The notes under the pieces: model-generated
Told to the model about the DNA's origin: nothing
The model's database searches: none
What the model saw: only the letters and a program-made list of their open reading frames with translations
Shown here: positions 22,394 to 30,792 of the stretch, piece after piece
Numbering within the stretch: position 1 is the stretch's first letter
Layout of the letters: the number at the start of each line of letters is the position of its first letter
Assembly (NCBI RefSeq): GCF_030164465.1
Contig: NZ_JASNJE010000036.1
Span: forward strand, 1 to 43,567
Reading direction: 5' to 3'
Origin: Sedimentitalea xiamensis
Lineage (GTDB): Bacteria; Pseudomonadota; Alphaproteobacteria; Rhodobacterales; Rhodobacteraceae
DNA: 43,567 nt
Position numbers and translations under genes: made by a program

Positions 22394-23586
22394 GGCGCCT
22401 CGACCAGCGTTTGGCCATCGCGCGCGGTGACATGCCCGCCCTTGACCACCAGCTTACGCGGCGCGTGGGTGACAACCGCTTGCACCACGGTTTCGCCTTC
22501 GACTAGGACGACATCGCCCGGTGCGCCCGCTTCCAGCGCCCGGCGCGGCTTGGCCATCGCCTCGGCGCCGCCGCCGGCGCAGATATCGAGCGCGCGTTTC
22601 ACCTCCTCATCCATCCGTAGGTTGTTGCGCAGCCCGACAAACTTGGCCCGCTCCAACATGTCGCCATTGCCGTAGGGGCCCCAGGTATCCTGAATGCCAT
22701 CATTGCCGGCGCCGATCTTTATGCAGTGAGCGTCGAGTTCCTTGACCATCGGCGCGGGCGAGGAGGTGGGCGCGGTGGTCATGATCCGCACATCCAGCGC
22801 CGCCAGCCGTGCGAGCATGGCATCGACCCGCCGAAAATCCGGCATCCCGAGGCAGAAGGCATGGGAAATCGTCACCAGCCCGGTCATCCCCAGCGCCTCG
22901 GCCCGGTCGAGGATCATCTCCATCGAGTAAAGGCCCAGCTCGCCACGTTCGTGCAGGTGAATGTCGATCCCCTTGCCGTGCTTCTCGGCCAACCCGAAGA
23001 TGGTGTCGAGATGGCCTTTCGGGTCGCGGTCGAGCCCGCACGGGTCGAGCCCGCCGACCAGATCGGCGCCCATCGCCATTGCCTGATCCATCAACTCGGC
23101 CGTGCCCTCGCGGATCATCAGGCCGGATTGCGGGAAGGCCACCGTTTCGATCTCGACCACATCGGCCAGCTTCTCGGCGGTTTCCATCACGCCTTCCAGC
23201 GCACGCAGCCCACCTTCGGTGTCGATATCGACATGGCTGCGGATCAGGGTGCCGCCGCGCGCCACGGTCTTCAGCGCGTGGCGCATGGATTGCACATGCG
23301 GGTCGATCCCGAACCGCTTTTTCATCTCGCGCTCGTTCTCGATCATGCGCATAAGGCTGCCGCCGCCGACATCGTTCTTGTACCAAGGCCAGCCGATCAG
23401 CGATTTGTCGAGATGGGTATGGGCATCGACCAGGCCGGGAAGGGCGATCAGCCCGCCGCCATCTTCGGCCGCCATGCCGGGCGCGTCGATGCCCGGTGCG
23501 ATCTCGGCAATGGCACCATCGCGGATCAGGATATCGGCGGCATCTCCATCCATGATGCGGACGTTGCGGATCAGAAGCGAAGTCAT
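22390..23586 (-). CDS. Cytosine deaminase-like amidohydrolase
   Basis: 398 aa with all the metal-site markers of the CodA-like amidohydrolases: ALPGLVDAHTHLDKSL (His56, His58), GIDIHLHERGE (His210/His212), TISHAFCLG (His242) and GAGNDGIQDTW (Asp296). The ending ARDGQTLVEAP belongs to the C-terminal sandwich. Family members deaminate or hydrolyse cyclic ureas, pyrimidines and triazine-type rings. A cyclic nitrogen substrate is inferred, and its identity is not visible. It stands directly downstream of the permeases (13-bp gap) and overlaps the second amidohydrolase. Confidence 0.88.
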   Translation of the reverse strand: MTSLLIRNVRIMDGDAADILIRDGAIAEIAPGIDAPGMAAEDGGGLIALPGLVDAHTHLDKSLIGWPWYKNDVGGGSLMRMIENEREMKKRFGIDPHVQSMRHALKTVARGGTLIRSHVDIDTEGGLRALEGVMETAEKLADVVEIETVAFPQSGLMIREGTAELMDQAMAMGADLVGGLDPCGLDRDPKGHLDTIFGLAEKHGKGIDIHLHERGELGLYSMEMILDRAEALGMTGLVTISHAFCLGMPDFRRVDAMLARLAALDVRIMTTAPTSSPAPMVKELDAHCIKIGAGNDGIQDTWGPYGNGDMLERAKFVGLRNNLRMDEEVKRALDICAGGGAEAMAKPRRALEAGAPGDVVLVEGETVVQAVVTHAPRKLVVKGGHVTARDGQTLVEAP

Positions 23587-23599
23587 GCGATGTAATCCT

Positions 23600-24550
23600 T
23601 TATCGAAGTTTCGGGTTCAGCGCGTCGCGCAGCCAGTCACCCAGCATGTTGACGGCCACCACCAGAATACAGAGCTGGATCGAGGGGAAGAGCACGATCC
23701 ACCACGAGCCCGAGAAGAGATACTGGTTGCCAACCCGGATCAGCGTGCCAAGAGACGGCTGGTTCGGCGGCATCCCGACGCCGAGGAAGGACAGCGTAGC
23801 CTCGATCAGGATGGCGAGGCCGAAATTCAGCGTCGCGGCCACGAACACCGGCGTCAGCGTGTTGGGCAGGATGTGTTTCAGCATCAGCCGCCGCGCCGGT
23901 GTGCCCACCAGCCGCGAAGCCTGCACATATTCCTTGCGCCGTTCCACCATCGTCTGCGCCCGCACCACCCGGGCGTATTGCACCCAGGAATAGAGCGCGA
24001 TGGCCAGCACCAGCACGATGGAAATTCCGGCTTCGCGCAATTCGGGCGGCAACAGGGCCTGCGCCACCGAACTCACCAGAATGGCCACCAGGATGATCGG
24101 GATCGAGAGCAGCACATCGCCCACCCGCATCAGCACGTTATCGACCCAGCCGCCGTAATAACCGGCGGTCAACCCGGCCATCACCCCCACCGCCAGCGAA
24201 ACCACCACCGAGGCCAGCCCGATGAAGATCGAGATCCGTGTGCCATAAAGGATGCCGGAAAGGATATCGCGCCCCTGCACATCGGTGCCGAGGATGAAGG
24301 GCATCTGCCCGCCTTCCATCCAGACCGGCGGAAGTTCGGCGTTCCACAGCTCGAGCGAGGCAAGATCGTAAGGGTTCTGCGGCGAAAGCACCGGCGCGAG
24401 GATCGCGGCCAGGATCACCACGGTCAGCGCAATGGCGGCGCCGATTGCGGGTTTGGAGTTCTTGAAGCTCCACCACAGATCGCTGTCGAAAAACTGCCCG
24501 GTACGGGTTTTCGGCGCCTTGGCCGGTGCGGTTACGGGAATATCGGTCAT
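23600..24550 (-). CDS. dppC: Peptide/nickel-type ABC transporter permease (DppC-like)
   Basis: 316 aa, an inner membrane protein with about six hydrophobic helices. The OppC_N segment FKNSKPAIGAAIALTVVILAAILAPVLSPQNPYDL is followed by the periplasmic PFILGTDVQGRDILSGILYGTRISIFIG motif typical of DppC. The ATPase-contacting EAA-like loop is YVQASRLVGTPARRLMLKHILPN. The ATG at 24550 overlaps the upstream permease stop by 4 nt. It forms the translocation channel with the DppB-like subunit. Confidence 0.92.
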   Translation of the reverse strand: MTDIPVTAPAKAPKTRTGQFFDSDLWWSFKNSKPAIGAAIALTVVILAAILAPVLSPQNPYDLASLELWNAELPPVWMEGGQMPFILGTDVQGRDILSGILYGTRISIFIGLASVVVSLAVGVMAGLTAGYYGGWVDNVLMRVGDVLLSIPIILVAILVSSVAQALLPPELREAGISIVLVLAIALYSWVQYARVVRAQTMVERRKEYVQASRLVGTPARRLMLKHILPNTLTPVFVAATLNFGLAILIEATLSFLGVGMPPNQPSLGTLIRVGNQYLFSGSWWIVLFPSIQLCILVVAVNMLGDWLRDALNPKLR

Positions 24551-25518
24551 TTCTCGGCTCCACGCAGGCGCGGGTCGATCACCGCGTAGGTGATATCGAC
24601 GATGGTGTTCAGCAGCACGAAGATCAGCGCCACGATGCATAGGTAGGCGGCCATGATCGGCACATCGACAAAGGTGACAGCCTGGATGAAGAGCAGCCCC
24701 ATGCCCGGCCACTGGAACACGGTTTCAGTGACCAGCGCGAAGGCGATAAGCCCGCCGATCTGCATCGCCGTCATCGTCACCACCGGCATCAGGCAGTTGC
24801 GCAGCGCGTGGCGGAAATGGATGGCGCGGGCCGGGATACCGCGCGCCCGGGCAAACTTGATGAAATCCGAGCGCAGCACTTCCAGCATCTCGGCCCGCAC
24901 CAGCCGCATCACCAGCGTGATCTGGAAGAGCGAGAGCGACAGCGCCGGCAGCACGATCGACATGCGGCCCGTATGGGTGAGAAGCCCGGTCGACCACCAG
25001 CCGATCTGCACGGTATCGCCGCGCCCGAAGGCCGGGAACCAGCCCAGCCAGACCGAGAAGATCAGGATCAACCCGATGCCGACGACGAAACTGGGCAGCG
25101 ACACCCCGATGATCGAGGTGAACTGCATCGCCTCGGCGTACCATGTCTGGCGTCGGATGGCGGTGATCACCCCCATCGGAATGCCGACCACCAGCGAAAT
25201 GATCGTCGCCACGATCACCAGCTCGAAGGTGGCCGGGAAGCGCTCGGCGATCATGGCCAGAACATCCTGCTGGTTACGGAAGGAGATGCCGAAATCGCCC
25301 TTGGCGGCATTGCCTACGAATGTGCCGAACTGGGCGATAAAGGATTGATCGAGCCCCAGTCGTGTGCGCAGATCGTCGCGCTGCTCCTGCGTGGCCTGCT
25401 CGTTCAGCATCAACTCGACCGGATCGCCGACGAAGCGGAAGATCATGAAGGCGATGAAGCTCACCGACAGCATCACGAAGATCGCATTGGCGAAACGCTT
25501 GATCAGAAAGGCCAGCAT
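24547..25518 (-). CDS. dppB: Peptide/nickel-type ABC transporter permease (DppB-like)
   Basis: 323 aa, an inner membrane protein with an N-terminal membrane helix (MLAFLIKRFANAIFVMLSVSFIAFMIFRFVGDP) and the family's LGLDQSFIAQFGTFVGNAAKGDFGISFRNQQDV segment. The EAA-like loop is FIKFARARGIPARAIHFRHALRNCLMPVV. Six helices are expected. The ATG at 25518 is preceded by a GGGGG stretch. A strong hairpin (25545-25570) separates it from the upstream substrate-binding protein gene. Confidence 0.92.
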   Translation of the reverse strand: MLAFLIKRFANAIFVMLSVSFIAFMIFRFVGDPVELMLNEQATQEQRDDLRTRLGLDQSFIAQFGTFVGNAAKGDFGISFRNQQDVLAMIAERFPATFELVIVATIISLVVGIPMGVITAIRRQTWYAEAMQFTSIIGVSLPSFVVGIGLILIFSVWLGWFPAFGRGDTVQIGWWSTGLLTHTGRMSIVLPALSLSLFQITLVMRLVRAEMLEVLRSDFIKFARARGIPARAIHFRHALRNCLMPVVTMTAMQIGGLIAFALVTETVFQWPGMGLLFIQAVTFVDVPIMAAYLCIVALIFVLLNTIVDITYAVIDPRLRGAEK

Positions 25519-25544
25519 CGGTGCCCCCTTTTGGTGCAGAAGAT

Positions 25545-25570
25545 GCGGGCAGCGCCCAGGCGCTGCCCGC
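25545..25570 (-). terminator. Intercistronic hairpin after the substrate-binding protein gene
   Basis: Arms gcgggcagcgc (25545-25555) and gcgctgcccgc (25560-25570) with a 4-nt loop, just after the stop at 25583 and 27 bp before the next ATG. No T-run follows, so it is better read as an mRNA-stabilising or attenuating hairpin. Such an element would leave more binding protein than permease. Confidence 0.55.
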
Positions 25571-25582
25571 GGTGACATGCGA

Positions 25583-27154
25583 TTACTTGGTGACGTACCA
25601 GAGCCGCGGCTTGTTATCGGGGAATTGCGGGAAATCCGCGAACGCCGCCGATACCGCCCAGGCCATTGGCTGCTGATGCAGCGGCATCATCACGATCTCG
25701 TCGCGCGCGATCTTCAGCGCCTCGGTCTCCATCGCCAGCCGCTTGTCGTGGTCAAGCTCGACCCCGGCGGCATCGGTCAGCCTGTCGATTTCGGGATAGG
25801 ACCAGCCGCCCCAGTTGAACACGCCAGCATTGCCTTCCTTGCTGTGCAGCATCTGGATCAGGATCGAATAGGTATCCAGCATCGGCAGCGTCGCCCAGCC
25901 GATGGTGTAGACATCGGCCTGGCCGTTTGCGCGCTTCGGCGTCTGCTTGGCGGTCGGCCCGATATCGAGGCGCGGCTTCAACCCCACCCGTGACCACATC
26001 GAGGCAATCGCCTGACAGAACTGCTCTTCGTTAACATAGCTTTCATTAGTGCAGACGAAATCGAACTCGAACCCGTCGGGATAACCGGCCTCGGCCAGCA
26101 GAGCCTTGGCCTTTTCGACATCGACCGCGACAACGGTATCGAGATCTGCTGAATAGCCCGGGATCGCCGGCGCCACCAGCAGGCCCGCGTTACGCGACTT
26201 GCCGCGCATCACCTTGTCGTGGATCAGCTCCATATCGACAGCCATCTGCATGGCCTGACGCACGCGCAGGTCATTCATCGGGTTTTTGCCGCCGGCGATC
26301 AGCTCCTCGCGGCGGTTGAAGCCCAGCATGACAGTGCGCAGGTCGGTGCGCTCCAGCACCTTGAGGTTGGACGCCGCAGCCAGGCGCGGCAGATCCTGCA
26401 CCGGGGCGTTGTCGACAAAATCGACCTCGCCCGACAGCAGCGCCGCAACCCGTGTCGCCGCCGACGAGATCGGCTGGAATTCGATACGGGTCAGGTTGTG
26501 CTTGGGCGTGTCCCACCAGCCGGCATTGGCGGTAAGAATGGTCTGCGCCTCAGGCGTGCGCGATTCGAGGATGAACGGCCCGGTGCCGTTGGCGTTGAAC
26601 GTGGCGTAGCCTTCCACCCCGGCGCTCACGTCGGTGGGTTTCACGGCATTGTTCTCGACCAGCCAGTCCTTGTCGAACACATGGATGTTGGTCAGGTCGT
26701 TGAGCAGCAGCGGATACGGCCCCGTCAGCTCGATATCGATGGTGTAATCGTCGACCACCGCGGCGCTCTTGTAGGCCGGCAGGTTGCCTTTCAGTGGCGA
26801 GGTCGGGTCGCTGACCCGTTGCAGCGAGGCAAGGACGTCTTCTGCGGTGAAATCGTTTCCGTTGTGGAACTTGACGCCTTCGCGCAGCTTGAAGCGCCAG
26901 GTCGTCGGCGAGACGATTTCCCATGAAACCGCCAGCGCCGGCTCGATCTGGAGATCGCGGTTATAGCGCACCAGTCCCTCGTAGATGTGGTTGAGGAAGT
27001 TGATCGTGTAGCTGTCGCCGTAGGAATACGGATCGAGCGACACGATATCGCGCGGAGCGCCCCATTTGATGGTTTCTGCGATGGCGCCAGTGCCGATGAG
27101 GGCCGCAACCAGCCCCCCGGCCAGCACGGTTTTGGTTCCGAATGTCTTCAACAT
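25583..27154 (-). CDS. dppA: Peptide/nickel-type ABC transporter substrate-binding protein (SBP family 5)
   Basis: 523 aa. The signal peptide MLKTFGTKTVLAGGLVAALIGTGAIAE ends near residue 26. Family 5 markers follow: SLDPYSYGDSYTINFLNHIYEGLVRYNRDLQIEPALAVSWE, FKLREGVKFHNGNDFTAEDVLASLQRVSDP and NDLRVRQAMQMAVD. It is secreted to the periplasm, where it binds the ligand and delivers it to the DppB/C-like pair. It is the first gene of the operon. The ATG at 27154 has GGAGA upstream. The ligand need not be a peptide: neighbouring amidohydrolases and a racemase point to a cyclic nitrogen compound. Confidence 0.92.
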   Translation of the reverse strand: MLKTFGTKTVLAGGLVAALIGTGAIAETIKWGAPRDIVSLDPYSYGDSYTINFLNHIYEGLVRYNRDLQIEPALAVSWEIVSPTTWRFKLREGVKFHNGNDFTAEDVLASLQRVSDPTSPLKGNLPAYKSAAVVDDYTIDIELTGPYPLLLNDLTNIHVFDKDWLVENNAVKPTDVSAGVEGYATFNANGTGPFILESRTPEAQTILTANAGWWDTPKHNLTRIEFQPISSAATRVAALLSGEVDFVDNAPVQDLPRLAAASNLKVLERTDLRTVMLGFNRREELIAGGKNPMNDLRVRQAMQMAVDMELIHDKVMRGKSRNAGLLVAPAIPGYSADLDTVVAVDVEKAKALLAEAGYPDGFEFDFVCTNESYVNEEQFCQAIASMWSRVGLKPRLDIGPTAKQTPKRANGQADVYTIGWATLPMLDTYSILIQMLHSKEGNAGVFNWGGWSYPEIDRLTDAAGVELDHDKRLAMETEALKIARDEIVMMPLHQQPMAWAVSAAFADFPQFPDNKPRLWYVTK

Positions 27155-27170
27155 GAAAGGGTCTCCCCGG

Positions 27171-27204
27171 TTTGGATACAAAATCACTCGATTTCGCATC
27201 CAAG
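27171..27204. promoter_or_regulatory. Operator-like palindrome between dppA and the GntR regulator, with TTGGAT repeats
   Basis: Arms tttggatacaaaatc (27171-27185) and gatttcgcatccaag (27190-27204) are imperfect inverted repeats (12 of 15 matched), 16 bp upstream of the dppA start. The half-site ttggatacaa recurs at 27331-27340, and a related ttggatt is at 27303-27309. TTGGATACAA is one base from the TTGTATACAA type of site bound by many GntR/FadR-class proteins. It is probably the binding region for the regulator starting at 27432. Confidence 0.55.
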
Positions 27205-27431
27205 TTTTTGGTTTCCCACGCCACCCAAAGCGTTCCGGGCGCGCAGCCTTTTCTCAATCTGTTGTCTCGTTGTGAGATGGTGGAAGCTTAAAATTTTGTA
27301 TTTTGGATTGTCCACAAAAAAGTTTAGTTATTGGATACAATTAAAGTATGCAATACATGAGAAGTGTTACCTGCTACAGTCTCGCAACCATCTGCAGTAA
27401 TGACAAACGGAACCGGACATCTGTCCTCTAA

Positions 27432-28139
27432 ATGATTAAGAACATGTACAAATCCTCCAAGCGCAGCTTCCCCGTCTACGATTCTCTCAGGCAGGCGATC
27501 ATTGAGCAGGCCCTCAAACCAGGGGTCAAACTGCCCGAAGACTCGATTGGTGAAACTTTTGGCGTGAGCCGAACGATTGTGCGAAATGCGCTGGTCCGGC
27601 TGGATGCAGAAGGCCTCGTCGATATCCAGCCGAATCGCGGCGCCTCCGTCGCCGAGCCGACGATCGAGGAGGCCTACGACATCTTCGAGATGCGCCAGTG
27701 CCTCGAACGCGAGGTCATGCAGCGCCTGTGCCGGATGGACCCGAAACCCATCGTCAAGGCACTGAAGGCACATCTCGCCGAAGAACGGAGCGCGCTCGGC
27801 AAGGACAGTACCCGCTCGATCCGGCTGGCCGGAGAGTTCCATATCCTGCTGGCGGAGCTGACCGGCTCGCAAATCCTCGCCAATTACGTCAACGAGATCG
27901 TGTCGCGCTGTTCGCTGATCCTTGCCCGGTTCGCCCAGGCCCATTCAGCCGAGTGCGGTGTCGAGGAACATGCCGAGATCATCTCGGCCATCGCAGAGGG
28001 CGACGCTGAAAAGGCCATCGGGCAGATGCACAGCCACCTGCATGGCGTGCAGGACCGGGCGCTGCTCAACCCCGATGACGACCGTGCCGAGAACGTAGCC
28101 GAAATCCTTTCGCGTTACCGCACGAATGAGACCGACTGA
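27432..28139 (+). CDS. GntR-family transcriptional regulator with FCD ligand domain
   Basis: 235 aa. The N-terminal winged helix-turn-helix (VYDSLRQAIIEQALKPGVKLPEDSIGETFGVSRTIVRNALVRLDAEGLVDIQPNRGASVA, about 15-75) is of the FadR/GntR type. An all-helical FCD domain follows (EEAYDIFEMRQCLEREVMQRL..., EFHILLAELTGSQILANYV, EHAEIISAIAEGDAEKAIGQMHSHLHGV), with His residues suited to a metal site. It diverges from the nine-gene transporter-amidohydrolase operon and probably controls it according to a metabolite. Neither candidate ATG (27432 or 27444) has a good ribosome binding site. Confidence 0.9.
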   Translation: MIKNMYKSSKRSFPVYDSLRQAIIEQALKPGVKLPEDSIGETFGVSRTIVRNALVRLDAEGLVDIQPNRGASVAEPTIEEAYDIFEMRQCLEREVMQRLCRMDPKPIVKALKAHLAEERSALGKDSTRSIRLAGEFHILLAELTGSQILANYVNEIVSRCSLILARFAQAHSAECGVEEHAEIISAIAEGDAEKAIGQMHSHLHGVQDRALLNPDDDRAENVAEILSRYRTNETD

Positions 28140-28199
28140 TCGAGATGGCGCTGGAAGACGAATTTGAACTCGTCTCTACTTGGACGGGATGGCTGCCCG

Positions 28200-28400
28200 T
28201 TATGCCGGAAAGATTCCGCGTCGCTCCGCAAGCGCGGCGGTGCGGTTTTGTTTGAAATGGCAACGTTTCAAAAGGCTGAGGTTCTGGTTGAAGATGGAGG
28301 CGTGAACAGCAACGAGTTTCAGAAGGCTTCGCATCTGCCTGAAGCGCTGCACGGCGCGCTCTCTTCGCCGGAACGCAAGGTGCGAATTGTCACTTAGCAC
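28200..28400 (-). pseudogene. C-terminal remnant of an IS6-type transposase
   Basis: The minus strand reads DNSHLAFRRRERAVQRFRQMRSLLKLVAVHASIFNQNLSLL...FKQNRTAALAERRGIF. This matches the C-terminal end of alphaproteobacterial IS6-family transposases ('AENSHLPFRRRERAMxRFRxMxSLQKFxSVHASVxNHF...FKxxRxAALAEW'). Everything upstream of this (the DDE catalytic core) is missing, cut at about 28400 where the ISL3 element begins. It is a dead fragment. Confidence 0.65.
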
Positions 28401-30074
28401 TTAAATGGGCTCTGCCTCAATCTGTGTGGCGCAGCTATCCTGAACCTGAAACCTTCAGGAGGGATAGTTGTGATTTCAAAGAAGCACTGGTCGCCCGGGC
28501 GCGATGTTTCCGTTCAACGCGTCGAGCGGCGTGAAACCGACGGGTGGCTTGTATCTGGCACCTTGGCACCGAAAGGCATCTGCCCGGATTGTGGATTGCG
28601 ATCGCTGCGACGTCACGGGTGGCGACAACGGCGACTGCAGGATCTACCCGCACATGGCGACAAGGTCACAATCGCACTCTGGGTCTGCAGATGGCGATGT
28701 CCCGCTTCCACGTGCCCGCGGCGGACGTTTTCGGATTACACGTCAACAATTGCACGCCCATTTGCACGTCGAACGTCGCGTGCTGGAGAGATTGTCGGTC
28801 ATTTGGGGCACGCCATGGGTGGGCGTCGGTGTCAGCGATGACACGGTGCTGCGACACCTCAAGCAGCGTGCGGAAATCGCCGCCCCACCACCAAAGGTCA
28901 TTGGCATCGATGATTGGAGCTGGCGCAAGTCGCAGACTTACGGAACAATCATCGTCGATCTCGAGCGGCAGGCCGTGATTGATATCCTCGCGGATCGCAG
29001 CGTTGAAAGCTGTGCGGAATGGTTGCGGCAGCACCCTGAGATTGAAATCGTCAGCCGGGATCGTTGCGGAGTATATGCGAAGGCCGCACGTCAGGGCGCA
29101 CCGCAGGCCCTGCAGGTCGCGGACCGTTTCCATATCGTCCAGAACCTGCGCCAAGCCATTGAAGAGCAGATGAATATGCATGGCCGCGCCACCGGACGGG
29201 CGCTTTTGTCAGATGCCGATAACATCGGCACGGCCAGCCATCTGCTGCGATCGCGGCTTGCGCATCGGCAATCACGTGAGGAGATTTTCCAATCCATCCA
29301 TGCGCTTCGTGATCAAGGGCTGTCTTGTAGCGAAATCGGACGGCGGACCGGCTTCCCGCGTCGTAGTGTGGCGAAGTGGTTGAAATTTGACACGCCACCA
29401 GATCGCCGCCGAGCTGCATTGAAGCCCACGTCGCCGCGGTATTTTGAGGGCATTCTGGCCGATCTTTGGAAACAGGGCATCCGGTCTGGCCAGGAAATGC
29501 TGGTTGAAATTCAACGCCATGGCTATGAGGGTAGCTTGTCCCACCTGCAACGTCTGCTGGCCGGATGGCGAAGGGCTGAACAGATCGTTCCAGCAGGCCC
29601 GACCGACACAGCGCGGCCGCTGCCACCTGTTCGGGACCCGCAAACCGGCCACGCCATTTCGCCGGTTGTCGCAGCGGCGCTCTGTATCAAGCCGCGACGC
29701 AAATTGACCGCGGACCAAGCCCAAAAGGTAGACGCGTTGAAGGCCGGATCACCAAGCTTTGCCACGATGCGGAGCCTCGCCATGCGGTTTCAGGGCGTTT
29801 TGCGCGGCGACCAGGCCGCTCCGCTGGACGCATGGATCGACATCGCCATAGAGACTGGCATCCCGCCAATCATGCGCTTTGCCCGCACGCTGCACCGCGA
29901 CATCGGGGCCGTGCGCAATGCCATCGAACTTCCGTGGAGCAACGGTCAAGCGGAGGGCCAAATCAATCGCCTGAAGACCCTAAAGCGCGCCATGTACGGT
30001 CGTGCCGGACCAGAACTCCTAAGAGCCCGAATGCTGCCTCTCCGCCACACAGATTGAGGCAGAGCCCTTTTAAG
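28400..30074 (+). mobile_element. ISL3-family insertion sequence
   Basis: The ends are inverted repeats. Positions 28407-28431 and 30043-30067 are perfectly complementary over 25 bp, and the match extends with one mismatch to 28400-28431 and 30043-30074 (31 of 32). The single transposase gene between them is of the ISL3 type. ISL3 elements normally leave an 8-bp target duplication, but the 8 bp outside each end here (acttagca and ggcaacgt) do not match, nor do other framings I tried. The element separates an IS6-type relic from an IS110 relic, so the ends were probably brought together by rearrangement. Confidence 0.85.
28470..30057 (+). pseudogene. ISL3-family transposase, broken by an internal deletion/frameshift
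   Basis: Frame 1 from GTG at 28470 gives the zinc-finger N-terminus (CPDCGLRSLRRHGWRQRRLQDLP, RCPASTCPRRTFSD) to ...VGHLGHAMGGR, and then stops at 28841. The frame that is correct from about 28829 onward reads VSDDTVLRHLKQRAEIAAPPPKVIGIDDWSWRKSQTYGTIIVDL, then DRFHIVQNLRQAIEEQM, ending NGQAEGQINRLKTLKRAMYGRAGPELLRARML at 30057. The catalytic DDE region of the ISL3 family is present (IGIDDWSWRK; SRDRCGVYAKA; GQAEGQINRLKTLKR). About 10 residues and the frame are lost near 28822-28829, so it is probably inactive. Confidence 0.85.
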
Positions 30075-30469
30075 GGCAACGTGACACCTGCCGTCGCCTC
30101 ATGACCATTCCCGGCGTTGGTGCCGTGGTCGCGATGACGTTCCGAGCCGCTATCGACGATCCGAAACGATTTCGTTCATCAAAGTCGGTGGGTGCCTGCT
30201 TTGGCCTGACGCCACGACGATACCAATCCGGCGAAACTGATTGGGTCACGTCGATCACCAAAGCTGGCGATGCAAGTGTACGGGCTGCGCTCTATGAAGC
30301 AGCGCATGTGATGCTGGTGAGAACGAACCGGTGGACCCCGCTCAAGGCATGGGCGATGCGCGTTGCCGCTCGACGGGGCGCAAAGCGCGCCAAGATTGCC
30401 CTCGCGAGGAAATTGGCCGTCATCATGCACCGGATGTCGATAGACGGCACAGAGTTCAGAGCCGCCTGA
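30075..30469 (+). pseudogene. IS110-family transposase C-terminal remnant
   Basis: Reads DTCRRLMTIPGVGAVVAMTFRAAIDDPKRFRSSKSVGACFGLTPRRYQSGETDWVTSITKAGDASVRAALYEAAHVML, then LKAWAMRVAARRGAKRAKIALARKLAVIMHRMSIDGTEFRAA, the Transposase_20 domain with its conserved serine region (GACFGLTP...). The N-terminal DEDD RuvC-like domain is absent. The fragment starts immediately at the right end of the ISL3 element, which presumably replaced the rest. Confidence 0.85.
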
Positions 30470-30792
30470 CAGACAAGGAACACCAATCCTTCCGCAAGGA
30501 AGGCGGCCCTGAAGGGACGCGGTGAGGGAAAAGCCGACAGAAATCCTGGCTTGAACTTAAAGCCGCAACGGAGATGGGCGTTCCCGAGCCAAAGCCGACC
30601 GCATCATGTGAGTGCTATACGCAGATCACGGACAGAAGCATGCACCTTCAGTTGCTACATCCTTGCAATAGCGAGCCCGACTACAGAAGGATTTCTGGTT
30701 CATCGAACCTATCATCGCGCAAAGACGAGAGAAAATTTCGGACCACCGAAGGACGCCACTGACGATCCGGCCCGTGCGTGGGGCGGAACCAG
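30470..30792. other. Gene-free stretch: probable 3' end of the IS110 relic
   Basis: About 320 bp without a gene I can support. Its start is likely the untranslated 3' end of the IS110 element. The right half leads up to the stop of the LysR gene and shows no clear hairpin terminator. Confidence 0.35.

Noticed and set aside
28504-30057. A 517-residue ISL3 protein starting at 28504
   Set aside because: The first about 110 residues of that frame are nonsense; the genuine N-terminus is in another frame from 28470. The element carries a broken transposase rather than a variant one.
28392-30082. Target site duplication for the ISL3 element
   Set aside because: The 8 bp flanking the repeats on either side differ (acttagca and ggcaacgt), and shifting the boundaries did not give a match.
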